Positions 13,240 to 24,613 of a stretch of DNA of 64,000 nt are shown here, piece by piece. The position numbers and the translations under genes were made by a program. Under the pieces are notes generated by a model that was not told the DNA's origin, made no database searches, and was given only the letters and a program-made list of their open reading frames with translations. The first letter of the stretch is position 1. Each line of letters opens with the position of its first letter. The stretch is from Bactrocera neohumeralis (Eukaryota; Arthropoda; Insecta; Diptera; Tephritidae), in assembly GCF_024586455.1 (NCBI RefSeq), contig NC_065921.1:74729865-74793864 (forward strand). The letters are read 5' to 3'.

Positions 13240-13930
13240 TAATGAAATTCACAAAAAATCATTTCTACGAGAGCATTCCAGCAGGAACCGTTTGGAAAGG
13301 AGCTCCTTATAGTCCTAAGCTGGGCGTATGCGGGCCTCACTGTACAAATGTTCGACGGGATATATTAAGAGGCATCCCATTGTAATCCGGAGTGTAGTGC
13401 TCTGGCATGTCTGTAGTTTCCTTGTCTACGTTTCACTGCATCCAGGTGACCATATTGATGCGGCGTTGTTAAGTACCTGCCGGCCGATTGTCTTGTATGC
13501 TGCCAACAACGTTTCTTTGTCCTTTCCCCATGTACTGCCGGCGAGCGACTTGAGGATTTTGTTGCGGCCCTGTTCTTTGACAATAATCGCGGTCGCATGA
13601 GGAGTGAAAGGGCACAGGCTATGGAATGTCACACCTAAAATCTTAGGTTTATTGACAGTCTGTACTCCTTCGTCCAGTTAGTGAATATGGTCGCTGTGGG
13701 GGAGAGTGTTAGGTTTCCTGCAGCGGAGATGGGAGAAAGGTCGGAGAGATTGCCGTTTACTTTTGAGCACATACCATCGATTCCATTCCCCGATGTCGTT
13801 ATCGTGCAATCATGAACGTACGAGATGATAGAAATTCCTTCTGGTGGTTGACGGAGTTTCGAGATGTAGAAGTTAAACATCAATGCACCCTGCGTAACCT
13901 CCAATTTAATTCTTCTCAATTAAGTTTCGT
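13240..13930 (-). pseudogene. Jockey-type LINE RT fragment
   Basis: Minus-strand frames from 13919 read LMFNFYISKL..PPEGISIISYVHD, where YVHD replaces the catalytic YADD. They continue through NLTLSPT and ILGVTFHSLCPFTPHATAI to KETLLAAYKTIGRQ and IWSPGCSE. Several frame changes separate these blocks. It is the same family as 10141-10790 and 41100-41665; the mutated catalytic box and frameshifts make it dead. Confidence 0.82.
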
Positions 13931-13974
13931 AAAAACAGTGCGGATGATAGAGCGATAGGACTCCCCACTGTTGG

Positions 13975-14185
13975 CGGATCTCCCAGGCTTCAGTAGTGCG
14001 AGCGCTTTTCCGATTTTCCGAACAGATTGGGAGCCATACTGCCTGTTTGAGCTCCTATGGATCGTACTACTCATTTATAGGAATCGCCGATACTATAACA
14101 TATTGCTGCCATACAAACTGAACAATCGGGATCAAACTAACCGATCGGAACCAAGTTCTTCAAGGAGTCTGTAGGGTATTATAGC
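13975..14185. repeat. Family B repeat fragment
   Basis: Phrases ATAACATATTGCTGCCATAC and AAACTGAACAATCGGGATCA match, in reverse complement, the copy at 44640-45140. Another related segment lies at 59740-60000. Non-coding. Confidence 0.55.
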
Positions 14186-15005
14186 TTCGGTCCAACCGAA
14201 TTAACGTTGTTTCCGGTTTTTTTACTATAAAATTGTTGCGTAGTTTTTAGAGCCACCCAGTTTGTCACTAGTCTTTAATGAAATCTTATATATGATGGAA
14301 AAATCTAAATATATTTCCCCAAAGTTGAATTAAGTACAAAAATCAAGTCTAATAATGATTATTTATATTTATTCATAGCAAGTTTATATATATATATATT
14401 CTTTTAATTAACTATTACATTTTAATTTTGTCATACTAATTTTTTTGTTGTTTTTTTTATGATTTAAATTTTTTTTATTATTTTTATTTTTACTATAAAT
14501 TTATATATTTTTCTACATAATATTTATTTTATATTATACTATTTTAGTGCTCATATACTGTAAAATGCCGTTATTTTGTTTTGTTTTGGCTTTTTGGCAA
14601 TTAGAGAGTATTCCCCACTGTTTTTTCACTTTAATTTGCTTTTTTTGTTTTGTTTATTTATTCCATTATTTTATTTGTTCTCTTAGTGCGTGTATACAAT
14701 ATAAACATTTATTTATGTCTGCGATTTATCGCTTCTACACATTCTACTTAGACAGCTCCTAGGTAATTGAGGTTGCTTATGAGACTTTTGTTTTCATTTA
14801 GAGTTGAGAGTGTGGCAATGGTTGCAATTAAACCAATTTAATTATAAATAAAATCATGTTTTAGGTATGTTTAGGTGTGTATAAATAAAATAATAAATAG
14901 TTAGCACTGTTGGAACAAGTTATATTGTTTTAAATTGTTTTAAACATATTAGAGAAGCGAAAAAAAATGCAACCATGTTTTGCCTACTCAAGGCAAGAAA
15001 AGTAC
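14186..15005. other. A/T-rich 3' flank of the G-gamma paralogue
   Basis: Very A/T-rich with T homopolymers. Since the gamma paralogue is read leftwards, part of this may be its 3' UTR or further 3' exons. No coding exon recognised. Confidence 0.4.
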
Positions 15006-15209
15006 TTACAAAATATTACACGAGTTCTTTTCGCGAAATGGATTCACTTTTTGGCTAGAGAATCCATTCAGCAGGCAATCCTCACTTTCATGCTCCAGCA
15101 TGTATTTCATCATCAGCTGACATGCCTGTGACACCTGTATGCGCGGTACATTCGCCTCCCGTCGCAGCTGTTCGTTAATGATGCGCTGCTGTTGTAGGTT
15201 AGCAGCCAT
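15006..15209 (-). CDS. G-protein gamma subunit, diverged paralogue of G-gamma-1
   Basis: It encodes a 67-residue G-protein gamma subunit, which would pair with G-beta at the plasma membrane. It has the LQQQRIINEQLRREAN start, a GGL-type helical core with MMKYMLEHESED, the invariant NPFREK segment and a C-terminal CaaX box CNIL; a final leucine usually means geranylgeranylation. By hand count about 42 of 67 residues match the copy at 22258-22470. The first methionine of the canonical MDVM start is a leucine codon (CTG) here, so translation would begin at the second methionine, unless an upstream exon supplies a start. A CCATAG acceptor lies at 15239-15240, with homology continuing to it. The stop codon sits inside a GTAAGTA donor consensus. 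It may be a separate gene or an alternative last exon of one locus. Confidence 0.85.
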   Translation of the reverse strand: MAANLQQQRIINEQLRREANVPRIQVSQACQLMMKYMLEHESEDCLLNGFSSQKVNPFREKNSCNIL

Positions 15210-15240
15210 AATGTCCAGTACGGCAGTCTCGGCGAGCCCT

Positions 15241-16049
15241 ATGGTGCTGACGCTGTTGAAGGACGAAGCTTGAAGGTATTTGATTGTAACTCGGTGATTT
15301 TATGCTTATGATTGGATTTTGTGACAGATACACGTGCGTCAAAAATCCGGATAAAAACGGGTGCGTATGTGTGTAGGTATGTGCAATTTGCAGTTGAATT
15401 TTCTCACCAGGTATCAACAAAAATATAGGATGAGGGTTGGGAGGTTATCAGCCGTGGGGTATGCTACTCTCTTCAACTTGATATGTTTATCTGGCACTAG
15501 TTTCGCATTTCATCTAGAAAATTATGTGTATGTTCAATGCAATTATACGCTCTGAATGATTATTTAGTTAACTTACAAGCAAAAAGGTTTGTAGTATTGT
15601 GAAGTATACGACGGCTGGTTTTGTTATGCTCACATATTGCGAGTACTGATAAGAAGATTCTAAAAATCAATATTTTCCACAACTCGCTAATATTTGGTAG
15701 AGGGTGCTATTATTGCTGTTAATTTTTAAATGGGCACAATATAACACTATATAAAGGTGATTTAATGGAATAGACGAAAATTATTACATTTATTCACACA
15801 TTTATAATTTTATTTATTTGATTTAATTTTATTGAACTCTTGTTGTTAAATCATTATTAAATTATGGGGATAACTGAAAGTCCATCGAGAATATTCTTGC
15901 TTTTATTCACAATAGTATGTACGTCTATTTTGAACGTTCATTCTTGGCAGTCATCCGTCATTTGAGGCGTGTGTGAGGTTAAAATCGGCAATTTCTTTCA
16001 TTCCGTTTATATCTAAGCATTGTGTTTCCCAAAAAATCTGTGAACAAAA
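15241..16049. promoter_or_regulatory. Divergent spacer between G-gamma paralogue and CCT8
   Basis: The two genes are read away from each other across about 0.8 kb, so the CCT8 promoter lies here. I see no clear TATA box at a usual distance from the CCT8 start. The start codon context AAAAATGG is good for fly translation. Confidence 0.4.
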
Positions 16050-17968
16050 ATGGCTTTATCTGTACCAAAAGCACCAGGAGTAGCGCAAATGCTAAAGGAT
16101 GGCGCACGGGTGAGTGAAATATGCCAATCAAGTAAATATTTTATACAAAATTGTGCCATACAAACTAAATAAACGCAAAAAAAGAAACAGCGTGCGGCGT
16201 TTTCAACACAGCTGGCTGCGCCTATACATTAGTCACCAAAGCGTGTGATTCCTATATTAAATATAAAATATGAACAAATTTTTATAACTCATGCTAATTA
16301 TGGTATGTATTTGCTTTTATAGATGTATAGTGGTCTGGAGGAGGCCGTTTACCGTAATATCAGCGCCTGCAAAGAATTCGCGCAGACAATGCGTTCCGCT
16401 TATGGTCCCAATGGCATGAATAAAATGGTCATAAATCACATTGAAAAACAATTTGTAACAAGTGATGCTGGTACCATTATGCAGGAATTGGATGTGGAAC
16501 ATCCAGCTGCAAAACTTATGGTTATGGGCAGTCAAATGCAGGATGCTGAGGTTGGTGATGGTACCAATTTCGTTGTTATCTTTGCGGGCGCATTGCTCGA
16601 GGCTGCCGAGGAATTGTTACGCTTAGGTATCACTACTTCTGAAATTGCTGATGGTTATGAGAAAGCTTTAGAGAAGGCATTGGAAATTCTGCCTAAACTT
16701 GTTTGTCACGAGATCGAGGACTATCGTGATGTCAACAAAGTTACTGAGTGCCTTAAAGCCGCTATCATGTCAAAACAATACGGTCAAGAAGAATTTCTTA
16801 CCGAATTGGTAGCAAAAGCATGTGTTGCCATATTGCCCAACGAAGGCACATTTAACGTAGATAATATACGTGTTTGTAAAATTCTGGGCAGCGGTTTGGG
16901 CAAATCCGAAGTTGTGCATGGCATGGTCTTTAAGCGTTTTGTTGAAGGTGATGTAACATCAGCAGAAAATGCTAAGGTAGCTGTATTCTCGTGTCCTATT
17001 GATATCATACAGACTGAAACAAAAGGAACTGTTTTGATCAAGTCTGCCGATGAGTTGATGAACTTTTCAGCTGGTGAAGAAAATCTTTTGGAGGCACAAA
17101 TTAAAGCTTTAGCCGATGCTGGCATTAAAGTTGTTGTGTGCGGTGGCAAAGTGGGTGATATGGCATTACATTTCCTTAATAAATATAAACTTATGGCTGT
17201 GCGTTTGAACTCCAAATTTGATCTGCGCCGTCTTAGTCGTACAGTAAATGCAACTGTGTTGCCACGCATCACCACACCAACTAATGAAGAGTTGGGTTAC
17301 TGCGACAAAGTGTGCGTTGAGGAGCTGGGTGGTACAACTGTGGTAGTTTTCAGGTAAATTAAACAGAAATTAAATTAAAAGAGAAAACATTAATATTTTT
17401 CATATCTTATAATTCCAGAAACACAGGAAAAGATGCACGCATTTCTACTGTTGTAATTCGCGGCGCCACCGATAATTTCATGGATGATATCGAGCGCGCA
17501 GTTGATGATGGTGTAAATAATTTCAAGTGTCTGACACGTGATGGACGTTATCTGCCTGGTGCCGGTGCTACTGAAATTGAATTAGCTTCACAATTGGCAG
17601 TCTACGCTGACACATTACCCGGTCTTGAGCAATATGCTGTCCGTAAATTCGCTACTGCTTTAGAGGTATTCCCCAAAGCTTTGGCTGAAAACAGCGGTGT
17701 GAACGGTACTGATGTTGTAAATGCATTGTACTTGGCACATAAAAAGTCAACCGGTCAAAATATTGGTTTCAACATTGAAACTGAGAAAGCAGACACAGTC
17801 GACGTGACCACAAAGCAAATCTTCGATCTATTTCAAGCGAAATACTGGGGTCTTAAATACGCCGTGGGTGCAGCTGCGACAATTCTGAAGGTTGACCAAA
17901 TTATAATGGCAAAACGTGCGGGAGGACCAAAGCCACGACAGAATGCCGGCAGTGATGACGAAAGCTAG
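16050..17968 (+). CDS. CCT8: T-complex protein 1 subunit theta (CCT8)
   Basis: Theta subunit of the cytosolic chaperonin TRiC/CCT, which folds actin, tubulin and other proteins by ATP hydrolysis. Three exons fit by frame and splice consensus: 16050-16109 (MALSVPKAPGV..), 16323-17353 and 17419-17968, giving 546 residues, close to the roughly 548 of animal CCT8. Visible group II chaperonin motifs are MYSGLEEAV, YGPNGMNKM (about residues 47-55), the ATP-site GDGT (98-101) and a VKFA..-type C-terminal core ending in an acidic GSDDES tail. Introns are 213 and 65 bp. A polyadenylation signal AATAAA lies at 18141. No defect is seen and the gene should be functional. Confidence 0.97.
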
Positions 17969-20900
17969 ACTGTTATCGTTTAAAGTGGCGTTGGTTTATA
18001 TTTGCATTAACTTCCTATGTATTACCACATTTCTCATTAAAAAGTAATTTACTAAGTTATCTGCTACTTACAAATATTTGACATAACGTATGTAATTTTA
18101 TGAACAAAATAATACGATTTTTCGCAAATTGGTCAACCAAAATAAAATCTTAATTTAACACTATTCTTTTTTGAATGTATTATAAATAACAAAAACGTTT
18201 TGTGCAAGGAGCTTTGGATCAGCAATAAAGTTGGCAAAAGTTTTGGCGAAGTCAGACAAACTCTTGCAGAAAATCTAATCTTGGTTACTTTTGTTTTATT
18301 AAAGTATTCAAAAAGTATGTATGTAGAACTGCAAAGAAGCAAGGAATACACATTTTCCAGCCCGAATATTGAAGAGATTTTTTCAGCTATAAGGATCAGA
18401 CACTGAATTGTCATTTGAACGAGACTCCAAAACTGCTTAGTCATCGCAAATTGCACGAGTATTGTTTACATTTTCCAGGTTTTACGTAAATAGAAATTAT
18501 GAAAATACTCCCACTCTTCCATAAATCAGAAATAAATACACTTATTTATGGGTTCCACTAGGTAACACATCTAAATTTTATTTGAATCCAAGCAAACGAA
18601 TATTCATTGATATTTTGTTGTGAATGTGGTGTTTCTGTTGCTATTGGAAATTCATTCAGTTATGTTACGAATTCCATCATTTTCAACGATTCAATATTAA
18701 GTAAATACAAGAAAGTGTTTTCTTATTTAATTTGTTGTTCGAATAAATATTGCGTTAATAATTTGAATATTTGATTTTTTTTTGTCTTTCCTGAAAAAAA
18801 CAACTTGAAGAAATAATTTATGCAAGCTCTTAAAGAAGCTGAAATTTAAAATTCTTTGAAGAATAAAAATTCAATTCGAATAATACATGCATAAGCTTCT
18901 TTATATATATGTATATATGTGCAGACCTAAGTCAATTGCAATAATTATTTTATTATGTAGTGCTACGATATGGGCACTAAATTGTTTAAATTTAAATAAA
19001 TTGTTATTAGTATTCTTTGGTGGTACTTTCTCTATTATAAATTTTGCGCATCAGGTTTTTATTTATTTGTATTTTTTTGTTATAATTAAATTGATAGTAT
19101 ATTTGTAATTTTTATAAGTTTTTCAACAAGTTGTATTAGATATATGTATCACCTTGTTTTAATATATAAGGATTGAATTGAAGGTCATACATTTATATGT
19201 TGCCCTATATAGTATTATTAATTAAATCATTTGTCTCCTTACGAATTAATATTTATTAATTGAAATATTACTGTATAAGTTACTTATCATTTTACGCATC
19301 AGGATGTTGTAACTATAAAACTTTGATATATTTTTATATATTTGTATTTTTAACTTAAACGAACGACGTTAATGACATTTAAAGGGATTTCCTGGCATTC
19401 ACTTTCCTTAGCAATAAATGTCACTGCAGTTTGACAAATGTTGCCGTACCAACGCTAACGACAGTTGCATTCTTTTATACACTCGATTTGCATATTCTCA
19501 AGTTTGAGTTATTTTAATTGCACATCATTTCAGAGCATTAACAATTTTTTAGTTAATAAACAAATTTTAGAATTTAAATGTTGTAAAAATAAGAAACTTC
19601 ATTGAAATAAAAATAAATATTAAATTAAATATATTGTGTATATAAACATTTCAAAATTTTTCGCGCTACTTTCTTATTAGCATTTGCACTTTTGACGCCT
19701 CCTAAACGGTTTTTCCTAACTAGATTCAGGTTAACCATAACCTATTCGTTGCTTTCGAAGAAATATCATCTAATTAGTTACAAACAACTATTCCTTGCTA
19801 TCAATCGACAAATATACGTCGGAGAGTTTCTACTACCAAAGACACACACAAATGCTTTAAATAATGGAAGTTTGGGGATATAGATCGTTCAGTAAATGGA
19901 AATTTTAATTTCGAATTTTTTGTCACTTTTTGATTATACGCTATATTTGCGGAAGAAGTATTTGCGACTTTGGCAACAATTAACGGAAACACTTAACACA
20001 TACACAAACTAACATTTTTACAACACATAATTTTATAAAAATATATAATATGTGTACCATTATTATTTTGTTAACTTAAGGTTGCATTGCTTTAAAAATT
20101 ATATCACAAGTTTTCGTTTTATCCCCTACTTATTTAATTATTTAATTTCATAAAATATATTTATTTAATGTATATTTTTTGAACCTAAACAAGTAAAAAC
20201 CGCTAGCTAAAGTAACGAACCCGAAAACTAAGTAAACAATGGCTTGACATTAAATGGTTGCATCCAGAACGATTTTTAATGGTATTTCTCCGGCAATACC
20301 CACCTTATAACATGCCCTTTGCCGACATGTTTTAAACATGCTTCAGTGATATTCAAACTGTGATCGTCTTTGATATCGTGTGAAAAGCAGTTGTTTTCGT
20401 TACAATTTCTTTTAATTTAATTTTTTTATTTGTACGCGTAAATTCCGCCCTTTTTGCATTGTTTTGCTCTTAAGAGTACAGTTTTTCGTGCACCCAACTC
20501 TTTGCAACTCTAGTTAATAGTAAAAGACTATACCGTTTATGAATTTGCGTAGGAAATCCGCTTTAAATGCGCTATATTTGTTGTCGCTCGTATTACTTAT
20601 ATTTTGTTTTTCGTGTGATGTTTACTTTATATTTGATTAATTTATTTAATAAAATTTTTGATATAGAATTTTTTTTTTTTTTTGATAATTTACTGAACTT
20701 TAGTTAAGTTTGAATAAAATATTAACTAACTTTTAAGCTTGATAAATATTTTGATAATAATACAATCAAATGTCCGCTAATATTACTAATTTCGTGTAAT
20801 CATCATAAATATTATATATGTATGTATATGTCGCATAATTATGCTTTTGGTTTTATAAATCGCGTGCATAGTACGAATATATAGGCTGTAATTAATTAAT

Positions 20901-22257
20901 TTGCCTTTCGTAAACTGTTTAACTGCTTGGATATCCGCGTTTTTTGGTTGAGTATACAACGTTTTTGTTTTTAATAACCGTTTATGTATCGTTAGTAAAT
21001 TGCTTTGCTTTTTAGTGCGCAACCACAAAGAGCGCTTTAACAATAACTTAAGTGTTAATATATATTTTTTCCACTTCGTTTATATGTATATACTACTTGT
21101 TGCTAAGTGCCTCCGTGGTATAACTTCTATTTTATGTTGTTTAAATTTGTAATAAAATATTTGCTTTTGCTTTCCAACTTCATATTGAGTAAGGTTCACC
21201 TCACTCGTACTATTTCCCCCATTTCTCCCTAAAACCGCTCACATTTAGTACATAGATATGTGTGAGTCCAACCTAATAGTATTTGAATCGGTTTTAAGCG
21301 CTTACTAAAGTATTTGCTCATCGACAATGATACATTTGACGAATTTTCGTGTGTTTGAAAACAAAAAAATGTTTGTTGTTGGATATTTTGCCAATACATA
21401 GGTTAACTTTATTTGTTATATTTTCCTTTAGCATAGAGTATATGGTATATGTTTTTATAAATTAGTTTACACAGAAATATAAAGAATTATAATTTTTTTA
21501 ATATTTTTATAATGTGTGCAATTGCACTTACTTTTGTATAAGTCTGTATCGTGTAAATGCGAGAGTGTGTAAGTGTGTTTTTTACAAGATAACATGGCTT
21601 TCGGGAATCTATGTGAACTATTACATCCTGTTTTAAGAACTTTTATGGTGGTTCTAATTCTTGGTGGTCTTTAAATTGCTAGTCAAAGATTTCTGTTTGC
21701 CACACGTTAGCTCTCGCGGCCTATAATCATATTAAATTTTTGGTTTACAAATTGTAGATAAATATATATTTGTGTATATAATATGTGTGAATGTGGTCAG
21801 AAAGATTAATGGTTTTTAGTATATAATTCACCATCAAATGCGTTTGTATGAGTAGACATCTGAATATGTATTTACTTGATTTAGTTATTTGAATTTCATC
21901 CTATTTTGGTTTAATATGTGTACTTAATTGTCCCATAGTACTTGAGATATTGTTCGTATTCAAATTGTACACGTTCATTGCCTCCCTCGCTGTCAAATTT
22001 GCATTTTCCGCTCGCTCTTCTTGGCCGCTACCCCATTCAACATGTTATTACATCTACAATACACACGCACACACGTCCACCCACGTTACAATACTTAATT
22101 TACTGCAAAACTGCAATTTCAAATTCGTAGAAAGTTGTTGTACATTCCGCCTAAACTTCGCACCAAACTTATCCACCGCTCCATTTATACTCCCCCACGT
22201 CATTATCGGCAATGTCAACGCGTTTTCTAGCTTTACATGATGATAGTTGTAAATAGT
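17969..22257. other. A/T-rich intergenic region
   Basis: The CCT8 3' UTR occupies the first ~180 bp to AATAAA at 18141. The rest is very A/T-rich, with short frames such as 18887-19108 that look like A/T artefacts. If the two gamma cassettes belong to one minus-strand transcription unit, this is its intron. Confidence 0.45.
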
Positions 22258-22470
22258 TTATAGCACGGTGCATGATGACTTCTCACGGAAGGGATTAACT
22301 TTCTGACTGGAGAATCCAGTCAAAAGATAATCCTCCTGTTCGTGCTCCGTAATATATTTGATCATCTGAGCGCAGGACTCAGTGACCGGCTGACGTGCGA
22401 TGGACGCCTCGCGTCGCAATTGATCGACGACTATACGTTGCTGCTGCAGTGAGGATGACATTACGTCCAT
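22258..22470 (-). CDS. Ggamma1: G-protein gamma-1 subunit, last coding exon
   Basis: The 70-residue product begins MDVMSSSLQQQR and ends REKSSCTVL. It is the orthologue of Drosophila G-gamma-1, which anchors the G-beta-gamma dimer to membranes through C-terminal prenylation; the CaaX box CTVL predicts geranylgeranylation. The frame stays open upstream to another ATG at 22512 (MCEFSTIGLSETAV). However, a splice acceptor TTTTCAACCATAG ends at 22491, so the exon probably begins at 22490 with a 5' leader exon further right. The whole coding sequence is in one exon. The paralogous cassette 7 kb to the left has the same design. Confidence 0.93.
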   Translation of the reverse strand: MDVMSSSLQQQRIVVDQLRREASIARQPVTESCAQMIKYITEHEQEDYLLTGFSSQKVNPFREKSSCTVL

Positions 22471-22512
22471 AACGGCTGTCTCGGATAGGCCTATGGTTGA
22501 AAATTCGCACAA

Positions 22513-24613
22513 TATATGTCGTAAAGAATTTGCAAAGTTCTTTGTGTGATTTTAGTTATAAGTGTTGTTGATTTATACGTATGGCGAATGTAAAAAGTGC
22601 TTTTTGAATGTATGTGTTTTATAAAGGTGCTGGTAATAAAGTGAAATCTAACTATTTTTTGGTAATTTTTTGATGTGGAGATTGGTAGGGTTTTCTTGAA
22701 AAGCTGCTGCAAATATGTCAAAAAGAAAGAAAAAATGCAAAATACATTTGCACAATGAATTAAATTGATTTTTTTTTTTCAAATGTTTTAACGAGGTTTT
22801 AGTAGACACATTTAATTAATATTACTCAGGCAGCAGGAAAAACAATTAATAGGCTTAGAGGAAATTGGTTTTATCACAGGATAGAAACGAAAAATATGTT
22901 AAAAAAACGGATGTTATAGATGTGTAGAAATGATAGATTTATTGAAGTCTTAGAAAATTATCGATATCTGTATGGTTAAAATTACAGGCATCATGCATCT
23001 TGCAAGATTTTGTGTTAGTTACATTTAAATTATGTTATGGTACATAGTCCTAGAAGATATGCATACATTATATGTATGTTGTCGAAACTAAAGTTATTTG
23101 TAATTTTTGACACCCTCAGCTGTGTATTATTAACTATGGTTCAAAAATTAATATTAAAATCGGCAAATAAATATAATGCTTAAATCAATCGCGTAATGTA
23201 TTATTCGGAAAAATTAGACTGTCAAGGCACACAATATAGATTTTTAACATACAATATTAATAACCATTTTTCCCAAAAAACGCATATGTACATATAGTAT
23301 ATTAACATCAAAGATTATACACATTTTTGTACATATGTATATACTATTGAAATACCATAAACACTAATAAATATAAAATGTGTGCATGAGTCAACTCAAG
23401 ATATTTCCGGGAATGGATGTTTTTGCAGGATCTTTCGCGTACTTCTACTAAATTTCGTTTAATACAATATTATACTGCAAAAACAAAATTTTTTTTATTT
23501 ATTTAGGCAAATATGACTTTTGGATAAAGTGAAAATATAAACTCATTTAATTTCCAAAAATAAAATCATCAAAATTGAATCCAAATTCCAAAAATCCCTT
23601 AATTTTAATTACTTTTTTCATTAAATCGATTAATCATTCACTTTTTTACAATATCCCTCAGAAAAGGGTGCAGCCAACCAAGCCCTATGTTGGGGGTGGC
23701 ATTTGAAAATTGGCACTGTAGGTTGCAAATCAATTGCCCAACTATTAGTAACATTTATTTAAAAATAGTTTATTTTCTGTATTATGCGAACTTCGAAATT
23801 TTAGTTGTTTAATGATTTTTTCATGATTAACCACATCTATACACTCGTCTTTCTGTAGACTCCATTATGTATATATGTACATCCATTTTTTCATTACTCA
23901 AATACTGATTATATGCACACATTTTACTTATTTCACAACACAATTTTTTATTAGTAATAGTAAGTAAAGTAACTAAATTAATTAGTAATTTACCAGCTCC
24001 TTAGCAAAATTTATTTGACTGTATTTTTGCTGTACAAATGTAAAAGTAATAAAAAATTAAGACGATACACACCCTAGAAACGTTTGCCTTTGACAGCAAT
24101 TCTTGCTAACTTCATTCTTTTTATGTATTTGGCATTTTGTTTTGCTCGCAGAAAGGGAAAGCAATATACGATTTTCTACTAAACAAAAGTGATAGCTTGA
24201 AGTATGTGTCAAACTGAGACAGATAAATTTTGCTTTGCATATGTCAAATGCTGTCCATGGTGGCCATTCACTTTCGGTGCAATTATGAGGGTCGAAATCG
24301 AAAACAATTTAGTTCGTAAAAATTGTAAGGATGTAGTATTTAAACAAATTCTATAGTAAAGGAAAATTAATATGGAACCTTAAATTTGTGTACATATAAA
24401 AAATGTGCGATATTTGATTTCTCATTTCCTTAAACCACTTATATTTTGTTTACACTATTGTGAATTGATCATATACATTTGCATTTAGGGGTTGTTTACA
24501 ATCAGCTGTTTTATAACCCTTTTGTGCTCTTTTGTTGCTATCGTGTTCCAAAACAAATGCTAATTTTACCATGCAAATTGATGTAGCAAAATTTAATTAA
24601 TTCATTAAAAGAC
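22513..24613. other. A/T-rich spacer upstream of G-gamma-1 and PIG-Z
   Basis: The two genes diverge across this interval, so it should carry 5' leader exons of G-gamma-1 (minus) and the PIG-Z promoter (plus). None could be fixed by eye. A fragment CAGCCAACCAAGCCCTATGT near 23672 resembles a repeat phrase near 11670. Confidence 0.4.

Noticed and set aside
14547..14762. Hydrophobic 71-codon frame with cysteines
   Set aside because: T-rich background, no homology recognised, no promoter or signal-peptide logic.
16784..17275. Long minus-strand reading frame of 163 codons
   Set aside because: It is fully antisense to CCT8 exon 2 and has no recognisable protein character.
18887..19108. Hydrophobic 73-codon frame between CCT8 and G-gamma-1
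   Set aside because: It lies in very A/T-rich DNA where hydrophobic frames arise by chance; no splice or start context supports it.
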